From Hemibagrus wyckioides (taxonomy: Eukaryota; Chordata; Actinopteri; Siluriformes; Bagridae): a stretch of 64,000 nt of DNA. The stretch covers positions 27,160,376 through 27,224,375 of the forward strand of contig NC_080717.1 in the NCBI RefSeq assembly GCF_019097595.1, written 5' to 3'. Shown piece after piece: positions 12,056 through 23,788 of this stretch (its first letter is position 1; each line of letters begins with the position of its first letter). The translations under genes were made by a program, and so were the position numbers. The notes under the pieces are model-generated. The model saw only the letters and a list, made by a program, of their open reading frames with translations, made no database searches and was not told where the DNA came from.

Positions 12056-12889
12056 AAAAAAAAATAGTGAATAAATCTGAACAGAATAAAGTTCTGAAGG
12101 TTGGAAGAACATTTCAGAGAGATTTAAATCAATCAGGGTTATTTGAATATTAGGCTCCACCCACTTTGAGATTCTGAGCAGTGAATTCAGCTCAGATTTA
12201 AGCAGTGTTTCATCACATTTCTTTTCTTTTGTTGAACGTTCGACCTCGGTATCGTACATACATTTGAATATTTATCGTATTTTCACGAACCTGAGCCTCG
12301 TTTCTTCTAAATGTGAAGATTTGAAGGATAAAGGCAGCAATTGAGGTGGTGTGAGAGAACCAAATGTGTGTGTGAACGGCAAACATCTTCCTCCATAGAC
12401 TCTGTGGTGCCTTCACCTCTCAAAAGAACAAGGAAATACGTTCCTCTGTAGTATAACCACAGCGGTTCTTCCACCCACTTCTGCCCTGTGACTATAACAA
12501 AGCTCTAACTGAGGAAACCACATGCAAATTTCAAATATCCTCTAGTTCTAACGTTTTTGTAGACCAAGCACTGGCTTCACATGCAGACGTTAAATCGACA
12601 CGTAAAGATATTAACGTCTAATAGTAGATTTCCTTCATGCCACAAAATGTAGATAAGAGTGTAGAATGTCATATAGATAATCAGGTCACTTGAAAATGAT
12701 TTATGTATTTATGTACATACTCTTGTTGGTTTAATGCTGCATGTCCCAAAAGATATGACCTATATAAGAACGCTGGAAAGGCCTCGGATGCTCGCTGACA
12801 CTTTGATGCAAACATCTGGGATACAAACTAGGATTCTACTGGTGGTTTAGAAAGTTGTGACGCTATAAAATAAAATCAAACCGATTATA

Positions 12890-13580
12890 AACACTTATGC
12901 TAGTCCTGGGATAACAGCGAACCTAACCCTTTGTGCTCTGCAGATCCTGATGCTATACTTCTGCTTGGAGTTCTCATCACCTGGAAACCATTTTACATTT
13001 CACAGACATCCTTATCCAGAGACTTGCAGTTCACATCATTTTTTATCCAACTGAGCAACTAAGGATTAAGGGCCCAGCTCTACCAAAAGCTGCCACTGCT
13101 GGGCTCCTGAGCAAGGCTCTTAACCCGTAATTGTTCAGTTGAATAAAATGAGATAAATTAAAGTCGCTCTGGATAAGGGCATCTACCAAATGCCAGAAAT
13201 GTAGAACCCATGAGAATGGCTTTGTTTTGGTCTGCACTCAAGTCTCCATCAGTGAACAGATGATAACATCAACAAGATAGACTTCACATTAAACTACGCT
13301 TTTATTTGCACTTTTCTGATACAGTTATAGAAGAGAAATTATACTATCTACATTTAAAATCACACGATCTGATTACAAGGATGAGGATGAGTTTCCTTTT
13401 GAGCCTCGAGGATTCTTCATCACATCGTCTCAGGGAGTTTTTCCTCACGTCTGGCTCACTCATTAGGTAGATGTAATCATTTTAAATGTATATCGTGAAT
13501 TGCTAGAGTTCTGTAAAGCCACTTTGTGACAATGTGTATGGTTAGATTCGCTATACAAATAAAACTGAATCAAATTGACC
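12890..13580 (+). repeat. Repeat R1, copy 2, split by a fold-back SINE
   Basis: Left part 12890-12987 and right part 13206-13580 match copy 1 at 5465 and the solo 3' section at 11020. The 218 bases between are a separate element (12988-13205), so R1 was here first and was later interrupted. The right end closes with CTATACAAATAAAACTGAAT. Confidence 0.75.
12988..13205. mobile_element. Fold-back pair of SINE/L2-tail copies nested in R1
   Basis: The left arm (12988-13070) reads in minus sense and the right arm (13087-13205) in plus sense. Each carries the tail CTGGATAAGG...TCT...AAATG and the AGCAACTAAGG or CTTAACC block. The arms are reverse complements over about 80 bp with a short spacer, so the unit can fold into a hairpin. 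The tail is of the type shared by L2-clade LINEs and many fish SINEs. Confidence 0.75.
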
Positions 13581-14477
13581 TGAATTACAGGAGAGGCATG
13601 TTACAGTGTCACGGTTAGTCAAGGAGTACGATCAGATAGTTACTTCACTGCTGACTTTTTCAAAAAACAGTTTTCACACCCCAATCAAGATTCTTACCCC
13701 AGTGGATCTCAGCCCTTTCGCTACCCTCACCTTTGGACATTTAATAAATATCCACCTCAGTTTCTAACCCACGTTCGATCCGGCTGTGGTAGAAACTGGA
13801 GTTTCTTCAAGGTTGTATGTTAAACCACTCGGCACTCAGGTGCAAAAATCCACCACTGTTTTAATCTTGTTGCATTCCTACCTCAGCTTCTGTTTCTAAA
13901 ATGTTCCTGACTTCATGCACACAGAAGAAAACAGTTCCTGCTCACAAAGTGCTGGAGATTTTACAGAAGAGTTATTATCCTGTCTGTAAGAATGCGTGTC
14001 GATTTTGTAAAACCTCTTCCTGTCGATTTTTTTTTAGACGGTTATTATATTTCCCACATCCCTACTATACTCTTGTGTTTGTGTTTCACACACGCCAGCA
14101 GATGCTTAGGGGTGAGCCATCAATGCTGGATGACTACAAATAACATTACGGACATATGTTCAGGAAACTAGCCAACTGTTTTGCCAGCCTGCTTTATCAG
14201 ATGTGGGAGGTTTGAGTAAGTACAGTAGATCTCATCCTTCCCTGATCACTCTAAAGCTCACTCTATTAGATCACTTTATAAATATATTGATGGCACTATT
14301 AATGATGTCACTTGTTAAGAGAGCATCATCTGCATCTGCTTACGAGCTTCTGGAACCAGGAAGTGACCTAACAGGAAGTGACAGCAACTTTAAATGCAGT
14401 ATAACATACACTATATAGTGTATACTGTATATTTAGAATATCTCACCTGAACTGTTGTTATGGTGAGAAAATATTGA

Positions 14478-14545
14478 TTAGATTAGATTAGATTCAACTT
14501 TATTGTCATTGCACATAGTTACAAGGCAACGAAATGCAGTAAATT
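14478..14545 (-). repeat. Short LINE-derived 3'-end fragment
   Basis: TCAACTTTATTGTCATTGCA followed by AAGGCAACGAAATGCAG, a sequence common at the 3' ends of teleost non-LTR elements (recall). It is preceded by four GATTA units. Confidence 0.5.
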
Positions 14546-16699
14546 AAGTAAAGTTATTGGCACCCATATGAACCACAGGTTACTTAATCTTGGCTCCAGG
14601 TCAGCAGCATTTATTGGGGGGCTGAGAACCAACTCTGGTGCCGCGGTCTGAGATTTAGCACCTTGTTCCTAGAGAACTCTTGCTGAACCCTGATGCGAGA
14701 CTCTTAAACTGTAAAGCTCTGAGAAAATGAAGGCTCATTAAAAAAAGAGGTTAACTCTAACACTTTTGAGGTCTTTGTTTGTTCTTTAGAAAAAGTTACA
14801 CATAGAAAATCTTTAGAAAGAAGCTGAAAGAACATCAGACGTTGAAAGAAACTTTTTTTTTTTTCAAATCCAAACCGAGTTACGGATGTTTGGAGTGGAT
14901 TTTGCCTCAGATTCTTTCAAATACAATTTAACCCCTTAAGTCATTTTCCATGTACTTTTAAGTTCATTTACTCAAACTTGTACATGAACACTCACCCCTA
15001 TGAAATATCTGGAACTTTCCACAAGCCATCCCAATTTCCTCAAGATCATGAAAACTTTTTCATTTCTATTCAAAAACATCTGATCTCAAACCCTTTTCAT
15101 TTCAACACAGCTATTTTAGAGCAAAGTGTGTGTGTGTGTGTGGGGGGGGGGTTCCTCCCATCATGCACTGCTATACAGGTAGGATCATTGGGCCTTTAGG
15201 TCGTTTGCTCGATCTCCATCCAGATTTCATTTGCAATCGGATCGATCCAAACCAAGGGAGAAAATGCACCAGGATCCAAAACAAACGCTAGCAACTAGCC
15301 AGGTGTAAAAACAGCCTAGGATGGAAAATGAGTTTCGATGATTCTAGCCTTCACACAAGAGCTAAATATCACTCCAAGCACCAACTCAAGCATGGCATGT
15401 TCCCATAAAGCCAAACCCTGTGCGGATACCAGCTCCAAAATAGCTGCTGTATGCAAGCATCCATAAACATCCACATACTTTTACTTTCTGATCAGTGGAG
15501 ACTTGATATCTAGCTGTGTGTCTACACTTCGACCTGAACATTGTTGTGTTTCTTATTCAGATTCTGCAAAACCCATTACACGTACTTACAATCATCTGTG
15601 GTACAAATGGTTAAGATGCCTAACAAGCTGAAAACGGGAGCCGGTGACACTAATTGGCCGAGCTGTCACGCTCTCCGAACCTACTGAGCTCTCATTAAAT
15701 GAAGACTTGTGGGTAAACCGCTCCTAAATGTTTATAATGTTTCGCTTCGGTATGCAACCTTTAAAAAAATAATAATAATAAGAGCGTGACACCTCTAAGC
15801 ACCCAGAGTCTTATTACGACCCCGTTATACTTCAGATGCTCTCGGTTCAGGGTGAGACAACGCTAAGAGCTATCCATATGGCATATCCTAATGGTAATCA
15901 TCATCACGCTGATGCTAATGAAGAAATAATAAAGAGATTATCCTTTTTAAAAATGCCGGCCTTCAAGCAACAGCAAAAAAAATGAAAATAAAACTATCTG
16001 TATATACACTCCAATTTCCTGTGCTGTAAACCCTCAGAGCTCATCCAGAGCTTTTCTTCCTTTTAACGTAAGCTTGCCTGCAGATTAGTGACCTCATTTC
16101 CTGTAATTGAGATCAAACCCTGTCCTGACACATATTCAACTGCTACACAGAGCTTTTTCCAGGACCGCCAATGACGTGATGAATGAAGATGTGCTTCAGC
16201 CGTACGTTACACGCTTTCTCTGCGGTAATTAACCTCTTCACGATGCCACACAGAGACTGTTCCTTCATAACCACGAGTCTTCTACCAGTCTTCTGCACAA
16301 CTTCTACACAAAGCCCTTTGGCAGTTATCGATCTGGGTGTAATAACTCGGCACAGGCGTCCGTCGGCTTTGCTGCTTTCTCCGAAAGGTTATTTTAAAAA
16401 TCAGATGACAATAAAATTGAGAGGATTTGAAGCATCCTTTCTTATCTTTGATCCGATTATGCATCGATTCTTTTGGGTGCTGCTGTCAATGTATGCAATT
16501 TTGTTTGTGGTTTGTATGATTATATCTGGCATTTCTATCGATGTGCAAATTCGTCCTATCGATTTCCCATGCTAAGACTCGGCCCAGGCGATAACTGTGC
16601 TCCGTGCGCCGTTACAAACAGAGCAGCTTTCTTTAAACCAACATGTGAAGTACATCAGAGCTGAACGGCCTTAATGAAAATTTCAAAGGGCTCGAACAA

Positions 16700-16704
16700 A
16701 GAAG

Positions 16705-16774
<70 letters not shown>

Positions 16775-17215
16775 GAATCTCTCTGTCTATCTCTCTCTGT
16801 CTCTCAGTTTCACTCTCTCCCCCTCTCTCTCTGTCTTCCTCTCTCTTTGTGTCTCTCTCTCTCTGTCTCCTTCTCTCTTTGTGTCTCTCTGTCTCCCTCT
16901 CTCTGTCTCTCTTTCATGCTCTCTGTCTGTTTCTCTCTCTTTCTCTGTCTGTCTGTCTCCCTTTCTGTCTCTCTCTTTGTCTCCTTCTCTCTTTGTGTCT
17001 CTCGGTCAGTCTCTCTCTGTCTCCCTCTCTCTCTTTCTCTCTCTCTCTTCCCCCCCCCTCTCCACCTCTCTCTCTGTCTCCTTCTCTCTTTGTGTCTTTC
17101 TGTCTGTCTCCCTCTCTGCCTGCCCCCCCTCTGTCTTCCTCTCTTTTTGTGTCTCTCTCTCTGTCTCCTTCTCTCTTTGTCTCTCTCCTTGTCTCTCTCT
17201 CTCTCTCTCTCCGTC
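16700..17215 (+). repeat. 500-bp polypyrimidine (CT/CTGT) tract
   Basis: Almost uninterrupted C/T with scattered G, made of CTCTCTCT and CTCTGTCT words plus short C runs near 17050 and 17125. On the syt9 transcript it is a purine (GA) tract about 900-1400 nt after exon 3. Open frames of 117-185 codons on both strands come from the repeat and are not genes. Mirror-symmetric purine/pyrimidine blocks of this size can form triplex (H-) DNA. Confidence 0.97.
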
Positions 17216-17504
17216 CTCAGACACTGCATGAGGTTTGGAAGTTATGTGATAACTGAGACCTAACTGAGTAAATTTGGGACTTTTTGCACAGCATGCTTTC
17301 ATACTATATTCATATTCTATCCTATATTCATATATCACTGTATTCATATTAATATTCATCAGCCATATTACTGTATTTACATGCTGTATTTAAAAAAAAG
17401 TATCTATTTTTCCTCTGTTCTGTTTAAATTCTTTCCATATAATTTTTTTTTTATTATTTTTTTTTAACTATTCCGATTTTATTGTTTATTCCATTTGACT
17501 CCAT

Positions 17505-17580
17505 TTGATTTTATAACACCATAAAAAACATTTCACTGCATTTCGTACCGCAGTCTATGATTGTGTAAGTGACCAAAAAA
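17505..17580 (+). repeat. Short LINE-derived 3'-end fragment
   Basis: CATTTCACTGCATTTCGTAC followed by TGATTGTGTAAGTGACC, resembling the end of a teleost non-LTR element, then an A/CAAA-rich run. Low confidence in class. Confidence 0.4.
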
Positions 17581-18112
17581 AGCTGAATATGAAAAACAAA
17601 CAAACAAACAAACAAACAAAAAACATGAAAAAAAACGATGGGAACCTCCCCACCATCACCCCAAAAAACCCCACTCCAGCAGTGAATATTTAATATAAAA
17701 CTTTACCCCGGGGGAATTTATTGGAATTTTAGGAAACTTTCTAAGCAGGAAATTTCAGAAGGTTCTTAATATACTGTAACAAGTCAAATTTAATACTCAC
17801 CCTTAAGGTGTATTCATGTACACACACTCACACACACATATACACATCAGTTTGTATAGTAAACATCTTCTGTTTAGTTGAAATGGCCAATTTAGCAAGC
17901 ACTTGAGGCTCATGTTTTGCTAATTTAAAAAAAAAAAAATTCACTCCTCTTTGTACTGTGTTTGTTGGTCAAGGATCTGACCCTCAGAGTTACTGGATCT
18001 GATACATGTTATGCAAATCACCTATAACAAAGCGAATAACAAACGTGCATAGAAGCAAAGCAAACTCAGCACCAGCTCTAGATCCATAACATCAAGTGAA
18101 GAAATGACTTAC

Positions 18113-18659
18113 CGCAGTGACGTAGAGAATATCTCTGCAGAGCTTCGTCTCCCCGGGAAAGTCTGGCAAATCCAGAAAGTTGTCCACTACGACTTGGCCG
18201 ATGAGATCGTGCCGTGAGAAGCGGTCGAAATCGTAGACGCTGAAGTGCAGCTTGCGAGCGTGCAGCTCGCCGTACGTGACAGGAAATAAGAAGACCTCGT
18301 CGAACACAGGGTTGAGGGTCTTGCGGTGCACTTTGGTCTGATGCTTGGTCTTGCGCTCAGGCAGTAGATAGATCTTCACATACGGGTCCGACGTTCCCGA
18401 GAAGTCCTTGGCGGGCAGATCCTCGGCCTTGTGGATCTTCACGATCAGCTGTTCCAGGTCACAGTCGTACTTAAGGACAAAGTGGAGACGACCACAGCTG
18501 TCTGCTCTCCTGCCGTCATCCGTGTCCACCGACCTCTGCTTGTACAGCTCCGGTTTAATCCGACCCAGACCCGGCCCGGATAAGGACTCCTGTCTCTGGA
18601 ACTGAGCTGGGCTGAACTCAGGGCTTGAGAGGTTCATTTGCCTCCGGATGGAGTTATGT
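18113..18659 (-). CDS. syt9: syt9 exon 3: linker end and complete C2A domain
   Basis: This exon completes Arg172 and encodes residues 173-354. The first part holds HNSIRRQ and the IGRIKPELYKQ-type motif (here LGRIKPELYKQRS), conserved just before C2A in this subfamily. C2A runs from about residue 228 to 349. The five acidic Ca2+ ligands expected of a working C2A domain are present: Asp257 and Asp263 in the first loop (LPAKDFSGTSDPYVK) and Asp315, Asp317 and Asp323 in the third (VYDFDRFSRHD). This predicts Ca2+-dependent phospholipid and SNARE binding in regulated exocytosis. The polybasic segment KTKHQTKVHRK is intact. The acceptor CTGCAG lies at 18660 and the donor GTAAGT at 18112. The exon ends in phase 0, so exon 4 follows with a whole codon. 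Sequence such as CDLEQLIVKIHKA points to SYT9 over its paralogues. Confidence 0.97.
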
Positions 18660-19105
18660 CTGCAGGAAGGAGATCAGCAGGTGTGCTCTTGTTAGTTATT
18701 TACTCTGTGCCATATCAAGAAATATTGTTAAGCCAAGTTTTATTATTTCAGATGAAGCATAAGACCGGTCAGGCTGACGGAAATGACTAGATGACTAGGT
18801 GATGACCCTGGTGCAAAATGAAGTTTTATTTATTGCTTCCTGTTGCAGTAGATGAAACCAGGAGGGTATAACAAAACATTTTCAGACTCTGAATTTCAAG
18901 ATTCAGCTTCAGATATTAGCTACAAGCAATTGCTGTGCAGAGTGTCTTTTTATTTTTGTCTTTAACCCACAGAAAGTTTGTATGCAATTTAATGTATTTT
19001 TGCACTAGGTTTCTGCATGTATTCTCTGTTATAAAGTCTGGTATCATTTTGTGTAAGAAGACCAGAGCCATGCTCATGAAAATTATACAAACTCTATTAG
19101 AACTC

Positions 19106-19345
19106 TGTTGTTGTTGTTCAGCAGCTCCCTGTTCGGAGTCACCACAGCAGATCTTCCAATCCACATATTAAATTTTGGTACAGGTTCAACACCAGGTGCC
19201 TTTCCTGACACAGCCCTCCCATTTTATCCAAGCTTGGGTCCATTAACCCCTCAGTGGCTGGGTTGGTTCCCTAACTGGGAATCAAACCTGAACCCAGGCT
19301 GCAGCAGTGAGCACACAGGAACCTGCCACTGGACCACCAGGGACT
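19106..19345 (-). mobile_element. tRNA-derived SINE (family A), minus copy
   Basis: The plus strand starts with the (TTG)n complement of the tail, then CAGCAGCTCCCTGTTCGGAG, and ends in the A-box region CCACTGGACCACCAGGGA. It is near full length and inverted relative to the SINE 140 bp away. Confidence 0.85.
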
Positions 19346-19486
19346 GGTGTGTCTAATTTAAGATCGTAAACACAACCCATGTCTTTCCCATTCAAGTCTA
19401 ATCAGATATCAAAGATTAATGACTTAAAGCAAGTATATGAACATGTAGGCTTGTATTTTTTGTGTAACCATGACAGTGGCATTTGA

Positions 19487-19688
19487 CGTGGCCTGGGTTT
19501 GATTCCTGGGCAGGGAACTGACCCAGCCACTGAGGGGTTAACTCTCAGTGCTGGTCCTAAACCCTGGATAAAAATGGGAGGGTGGCATCTGGACAGGCAT
19601 CCGGCATAAAACCTGGGCCAAATCAAATATGTGGACCATATGCTGTGGTGACCCTGAACAGGAAGCAGCTGAAAGAACAACAGCATTG
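19487..19688 (+). mobile_element. tRNA-derived SINE (family A), 5'-truncated plus copy
   Basis: Starts near the B-box-like GGTTTGATTCC and runs through GGGTTAACTCTCAGTGCTGG to GAAGCAGCTGAAAGAACAAC. The A-box end is missing. Confidence 0.85.
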
Positions 19689-19896
19689 TGTAAGCTTGAC
19701 ATTCCTTCTTTGGAGCTTCATCATGCAAAATTATAGAACCTTTAGACGATAAGCATGTCATGGCTGAATGATTGAATCTGACGTGAATGGAGATTTGAGT
19801 TTGTCCATTGTAATATTTTGTAGGTATTTGTTTTCTGATACTGCTGATAGCTCTGGAGCAACAAATCTCTAAAATTAAAGTAAGACCAGGTCTTAC

Positions 19897-20263
19897 CGGA
19901 CAGATGAAGTGGGGTCGGTGATCTGCCTCTGCACGCGTGCAATGTGCACATGGTTGTGCTCCTTGGCTTTGGTCTGCGCCTCCAGCTGGATGTCCGGCGA
20001 GGTGTGGCTGATCTTCATGGCTGACTCGGGCACCAGCGTGGGCACCGACGTGTCCTTGAAGAAATCGCCGCTGTACTCGCGCTCCAGAAGCTCCTTTTCG
20101 GTCAGAACCAGCTGCTGCTCGCCTTCCTGCTCCCTCAGGCTGGAGGGCCAGAAGCGGTCGCGCCATGGCACCCAGAACAACTTCCACGACACGAAGAGCG
20201 AGACACCAAACAGAGCCAGGCCACACGAGGTCACCATCAACGACAGCAGGCTCACCGACACAT
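19897..20263 (-). CDS. syt9: syt9 exon 2: transmembrane segment and cytoplasmic linker
   Basis: This exon encodes residues 51-171 plus two bases of Arg172. A hydrophobic span at about residues 53-76 is the single membrane anchor that places the C2 domains in the cytosol. It is followed by the juxtamembrane basic/aromatic stretch WKLFWVPWRDR, characteristic of SYT9. The linker then carries the KISHTSPDI motif (about residues 133-141) and VQRQITDPTSS near its end, both conserved in the SYT3/6/9/10 group. The acceptor is GGCCAG at 20264 and the donor GTAAGA at 19896. Splice phases fit both neighbours: 1 in and 2 out. The 367-nt length leaves no stop or frameshift. Cys63 within the span and the nearby residues are candidates for lipid modification by analogy with other synaptotagmins, which is inference only. 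Confidence 0.95.
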
Positions 20264-20479
20264 CTGGCCACAGACACAGGGATCACAATAGCTTGTTAAT
20301 TAAGGTTAAACACTACGAGTACGAGCAAATTCTAATGAGATTTCACAATTGCATCTGGATCTGCTATTGAGTCATTTTCCTGTATGCAATTAACTAACTA
20401 CAGCAATGAGTAGTTATGAAATTGCTGTAAAAAACCTGTAAAAGTAAGACATGAAGTATAAACGAAACGTGTGAAATGG

Positions 20480-20725
20480 ACTTATGGTACATTTTCAATT
20501 AGTATAAATAAATGAATGGTGTTCAGGCTGAACTAAAACGAGTCTGTCAGCTTTCAATGTGTTTTAGACGTGTGTTTTTCCCTCTGTTGGAGAACCTTAC
20601 ACAGAATTTTACTGGGTGAAGATGAAATGTGAACAACTTTTTAGATGTACAATCACTTGGAGCATCTCAGAGAGCAGAAATGGGTTTGATATCAACATTT
20701 ACTTTAAGATACAAACATTTTTTTG
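20480..20725 (-). repeat. Interspersed repeat family R2, inverted copy
   Basis: Reverse complement of the right half of 1690-2115, including TTTTCCCTCTGTTGGAGAAC and TTGATATCAACATTTACTTT. Same unknown class. Confidence 0.7.
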
Positions 20726-20734
20726 AGTTCCCTG

Positions 20735-21362
20735 AATTAAAGAAAACTCATCAAGACTGTACAAGCTGGTTAGGAGAGCCAGCTCTGTCCTGGGCTGACC
20801 ACTGGACCTGGTGGAGGAGGTAGGTGAGAAGAGGATGTTAGCCAAGCTAACATCTATTATGAACAACACCTCTCACCCCCTGTATGGGACTGTGGAGATC
20901 CTGTGTAGCTCCTTCAGCAGCAGACTGCTACACCCCAGTGTAGGAAGGAGCGCTACTGCAGGTCATTCATACCAGCGGCTGTCAGACTTTACAATATTGC
21001 ATTACAGTGATGTTCAAATGTGCAATATTTTATAATTTTATAATTTTATCTATTTGATAATTTTTTATATTTTATAATTTTATATAATCTTACTTTCTTT
21101 TACTATTTGTATTGCTATTCGTTTATTACTATTTGTATTGTGCAATATTATTTATTTATTTATTTTCTTTTATAATTTTACATAATTTTCTTTTCTTTTA
21201 CTATTTGTCTTTTTAATTGTCTTTCTTTCTATCTTTAGGTTAAAAACCTGTCTGTTGAACTGCTGTGACAATTGAATTTCCCCACTGTGGGATCAATAAA
21301 GTTCTTATCTTATCTTATCTTATCTTATCTTATCTTATCTTATCTTATCTTATCTTATCTTA
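20735..21362 (+). mobile_element. 3' end of a LINE (Rex/L2-like) with pentanucleotide tail
   Basis: The three-frame reading recovers the C-terminal end of a non-LTR reverse transcriptase: KRMLAKLTSIMNNTSHPL then SSFSSRLLHP, in one frame at about 20825-20945, with frame damage either side. The untranslated end closes with CCCCACTGTGGGATCAATAA and a tail of 11-12 ATCTT units (21304-21361). This is a dead 5'-truncated insertion; the exact clade is uncertain. Confidence 0.75.
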
Positions 21363-22344
21363 ACGATTGCACATCATTTTTCACTTCATTTACATGGTAT
21401 GTGAATTATTTACGTACTTTAGAAATGCTAATATATTATAAAATATTATATATATTTTAAATGTCTGAGATGCTGTTGGATCTCTCTCTGACTAATCAAG
21501 AATTCAGCAGCAATGCGGTCTAAAAACTGGAATTTTTATAGATTTTTAAATATTTGAATATCAGCTCAAAGATCATCATAACCAGCATCATATTTCTTTT
21601 TAAAATAAAAAACGTTTTTTTACATATTTTATCTTTTTGCTGCAATACTTACACACAATGTACCACAAAAGTAGTGTCACAACGTGTGTAAGTAATGCGC
21701 TGTTTTATGTATCCAAGCTGAAATATTAATGACTTGGTTGATCCCAAAGGAAATGAGACTAGAGAGAACAATACTCATTCATCCAGCACAGAGTCATTTA
21801 CATCATTAATATTTGCATTTATTCATTAGGCTCAGACACTTTTCCCAAATCAACTTACAAAACAAACAGGCAACAAACTTCAACCACAAACTGTTTCAGG
21901 AGTCAAAAGTCCTCCAACATAACTGTGTATTTGTGCATAAAGGGAGTTCATTTTATTTTATTTTATTTATTTATTTTATTTTATCTATTTATTTATTTAC
22001 CTTTATTCGTGTATAAAGGGATTTTATTGTATTTATTAATTAATTTAGTTATTTATTTCTTTATGTATTTTATTTTATCTATTTAGCTATTTCTATGTAT
22101 TTATCTTTATTTGTGCATAAAGAGATTTTATTTTATTTATCCAACTATTTAGTTATTTATATTTATTCATGCAGAAAGAGATTTTCAACCATAACCAGTG
22201 GGGGAAATAAACTTGAGAGACTTCACTTAACCCAACCCTTTAAAAAAAATAGAAATAAATATCTAGCTATAGAATATTATAACCTGAAATACTTCCTGTT
22301 CTTAAGCACTGCAAGTCAGTATGAAGTCTGAAAGCCCATATAAA

Positions 22345-22690
22345 TTTATATTTACTTGCAGTATTTCAGGACCTGATTATCTGATGATTCTCTTATTAGA
22401 CCCTTTATCCTACAGACCCTTCACTAGCTTACAGGATGTTTTTTTGTTTTCCTGCACCATTCTAGAGACTGTTGTTTGTGAAAATCTCAGGAGATTAGCA
22501 ATTTCTGAAATACTACCCTCCAGCGAATCTGATACCAACCACCATGCCATGGTTAACGTCACAGAGATCAGACTTTTGCTTCATTCTAATGTTTGATGTG
22601 AACATTAATGGGAGCTCTTGAAGTGATTGGCTGATTAGATAACTGCCTGAATGTACAGGGACCCAGATGTTCCTAATAAAGTGCTTGTTG
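22345..22690 (+). repeat. Unclassified interspersed repeat
   Basis: Ends in TTGGCTGATTAGATAACTGC and TTCCTAATAAAGTGCTTGTT, and carries GTGAAAATCTCAGGAGATTAGCA. I recall very similar sequence as a dispersed repeat in several fish genomes, but cannot name its class here. Confidence 0.5.
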
Positions 22691-22857
22691 AGAATTTAAT
22701 TTAAAAAAAGAAACTTCTACTTATGAACACAAAACATACATGATGTAAGCAAAAGTATGTGCACCCCTGACCATCACACCCATATGTTGATTGTATAAAA
22801 ACTCTTTGTGTGTTGTAGTGTTACAATTTCCCTTCATAAGGCTCAAACACTGCTCTA

Positions 22858-22978
22858 GCATGACAATGTTCCTGTGCACAAAGCTCAGAGCTCCATAAAG
22901 ACATGTTGTGGAGGTGAAGGTTGGAGTAGAAGAACTTGAGTGTCCTGCACAGAACCCTGACTCTGACTGAACCCCACT
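22858..22978 (+). pseudogene. Tc1-type transposase C-terminal relic
   Basis: Broken-frame reading recovers VHKAQSSIKT-like and VGVEELECPAQNPDSD words, matching the Tc1 segment seen intact at 34310-34430. Frameshifts and at least one stop; short and old. Confidence 0.6.
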
Positions 22979-23029
22979 GGAACTGGAAAGCTTTAAAAAT
23001 TATTATAACAGGAAAGAGGGAATAAATCA

Positions 23030-23225
23030 AATTAAATTCAATTTCAAATTAAAATTTTGTTTGTCACATTACGGCATGTAGTGAAATGCTTGTTATGGTA
23101 AAAAGAATAAAAAATAAGGTAAAGTAATAAAAATAAGACACACATTAGATACAATAAAGTAGATATCTAGTGTAAAATGTGTAGAATGTAGGGTAAAAAT
23201 GATGGAAAATTGCGATAGAAAAATA
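23030..23225 (-). repeat. Probable LINE 3'-end fragment
   Basis: TTTGTTTGTCACATTACGGC, GTAGTGAAATGCTTGTTATGG and a long AT-rich stretch with AATAAAAATAAG. Same type as 4555-4710 and immediately next to the MITE at 23230. Confidence 0.45.
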
Positions 23226-23229
23226 AATA

Positions 23230-23788
23230 TAGTAGAACCTTGGCATAGGAATTGAAGAAATTTGCATCGGCATACGAAGCATTTTGGGCACGCGAACAAA
23301 CCGGACCAAACGTCGGCTAAGTTGCGCGTACGTCTGGGAGCCGCTCGAAACTTGTTAGCATCAGTGGAAAGCCAACCGAAGTGAGTTTACGAATTTTACA
23401 ATTTTGTTTTCAGTCAGTGAAAGCTGTGTGAAAGAGTCAACCCATGATACCGATGTTGTCTTCAGCATGCGTTCAAAAGCTAGGTGATTTTTGGGGTGTT
23501 TTTTTGTTGACAGATTGGTGGCGTGGTCTGTTCTATTTTTAGCCCAAGCTTGGTGGCACGACTTCCTGTGAGGACCCTTGACATGGAATGCTTGGCTTGG
23601 GTCAGTTCTTTGTAAGCAGCCATACAGTTTACATACGCTTCGTATTGGTCAAACTGGTCATATTTTTGTGTGGCTGGAACGGATTTTCTGCATTTACATT
23701 ATTTCTGATGGGAAAATCCAAAATACAAATTTTCACCTTAACAACTCGCCTCCAGAATGAATTAAATTCCTATGCAGAGGTTCCACTA
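23230..23788 (+). mobile_element. TA-flanked MITE family M, copy 2 (complete)
   Basis: The left end TAGTAGAACCTTGGCATAGG and right end CCTATGCAGAGGTTCCACTA are inverted repeats. TA precedes the element and follows it, a clean TA target-site duplication. There is no transposase, although short chance frames exist. Size and TA target fit a Tc1/mariner/pogo-type non-autonomous element. Confidence 0.88.

Larger units (their letters stand above)
2496..18112 (-). other. syt9: Intron 3 of syt9 (15.6 kb)
   Basis: A large intron holding two minisatellites, several SINE and MITE copies and a long polypyrimidine block, listed separately. Stretches at about 3240-4300, 4715-5430, 5875-7630, 7900-9170, 9750-11020, 12060-12890, 13585-16690 and 17220-18110 hold no gene or repeat I could classify beyond short low-complexity runs. 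Confidence 0.8.
18660..19896 (-). other. syt9: Intron 2 of syt9 (1.24 kb)
   Basis: Short intron bounded by GTAAGA and CTGCAG. It contains two family A SINEs facing in opposite directions (19106-19345 and 19487-19688). The flanks show nothing else recognisable. Confidence 0.9.

Noticed and set aside
16674..17263. Several 117-185 codon frames on both strands
   Set aside because: Low-complexity CT/GA tract giving Ser/Leu or Arg/Glu strings.
19402..20286. 294-codon minus-strand frame over exon 2
   Set aside because: Shadow frame; it crosses a SINE and the exon 2 splice sites. The real exon uses another frame.
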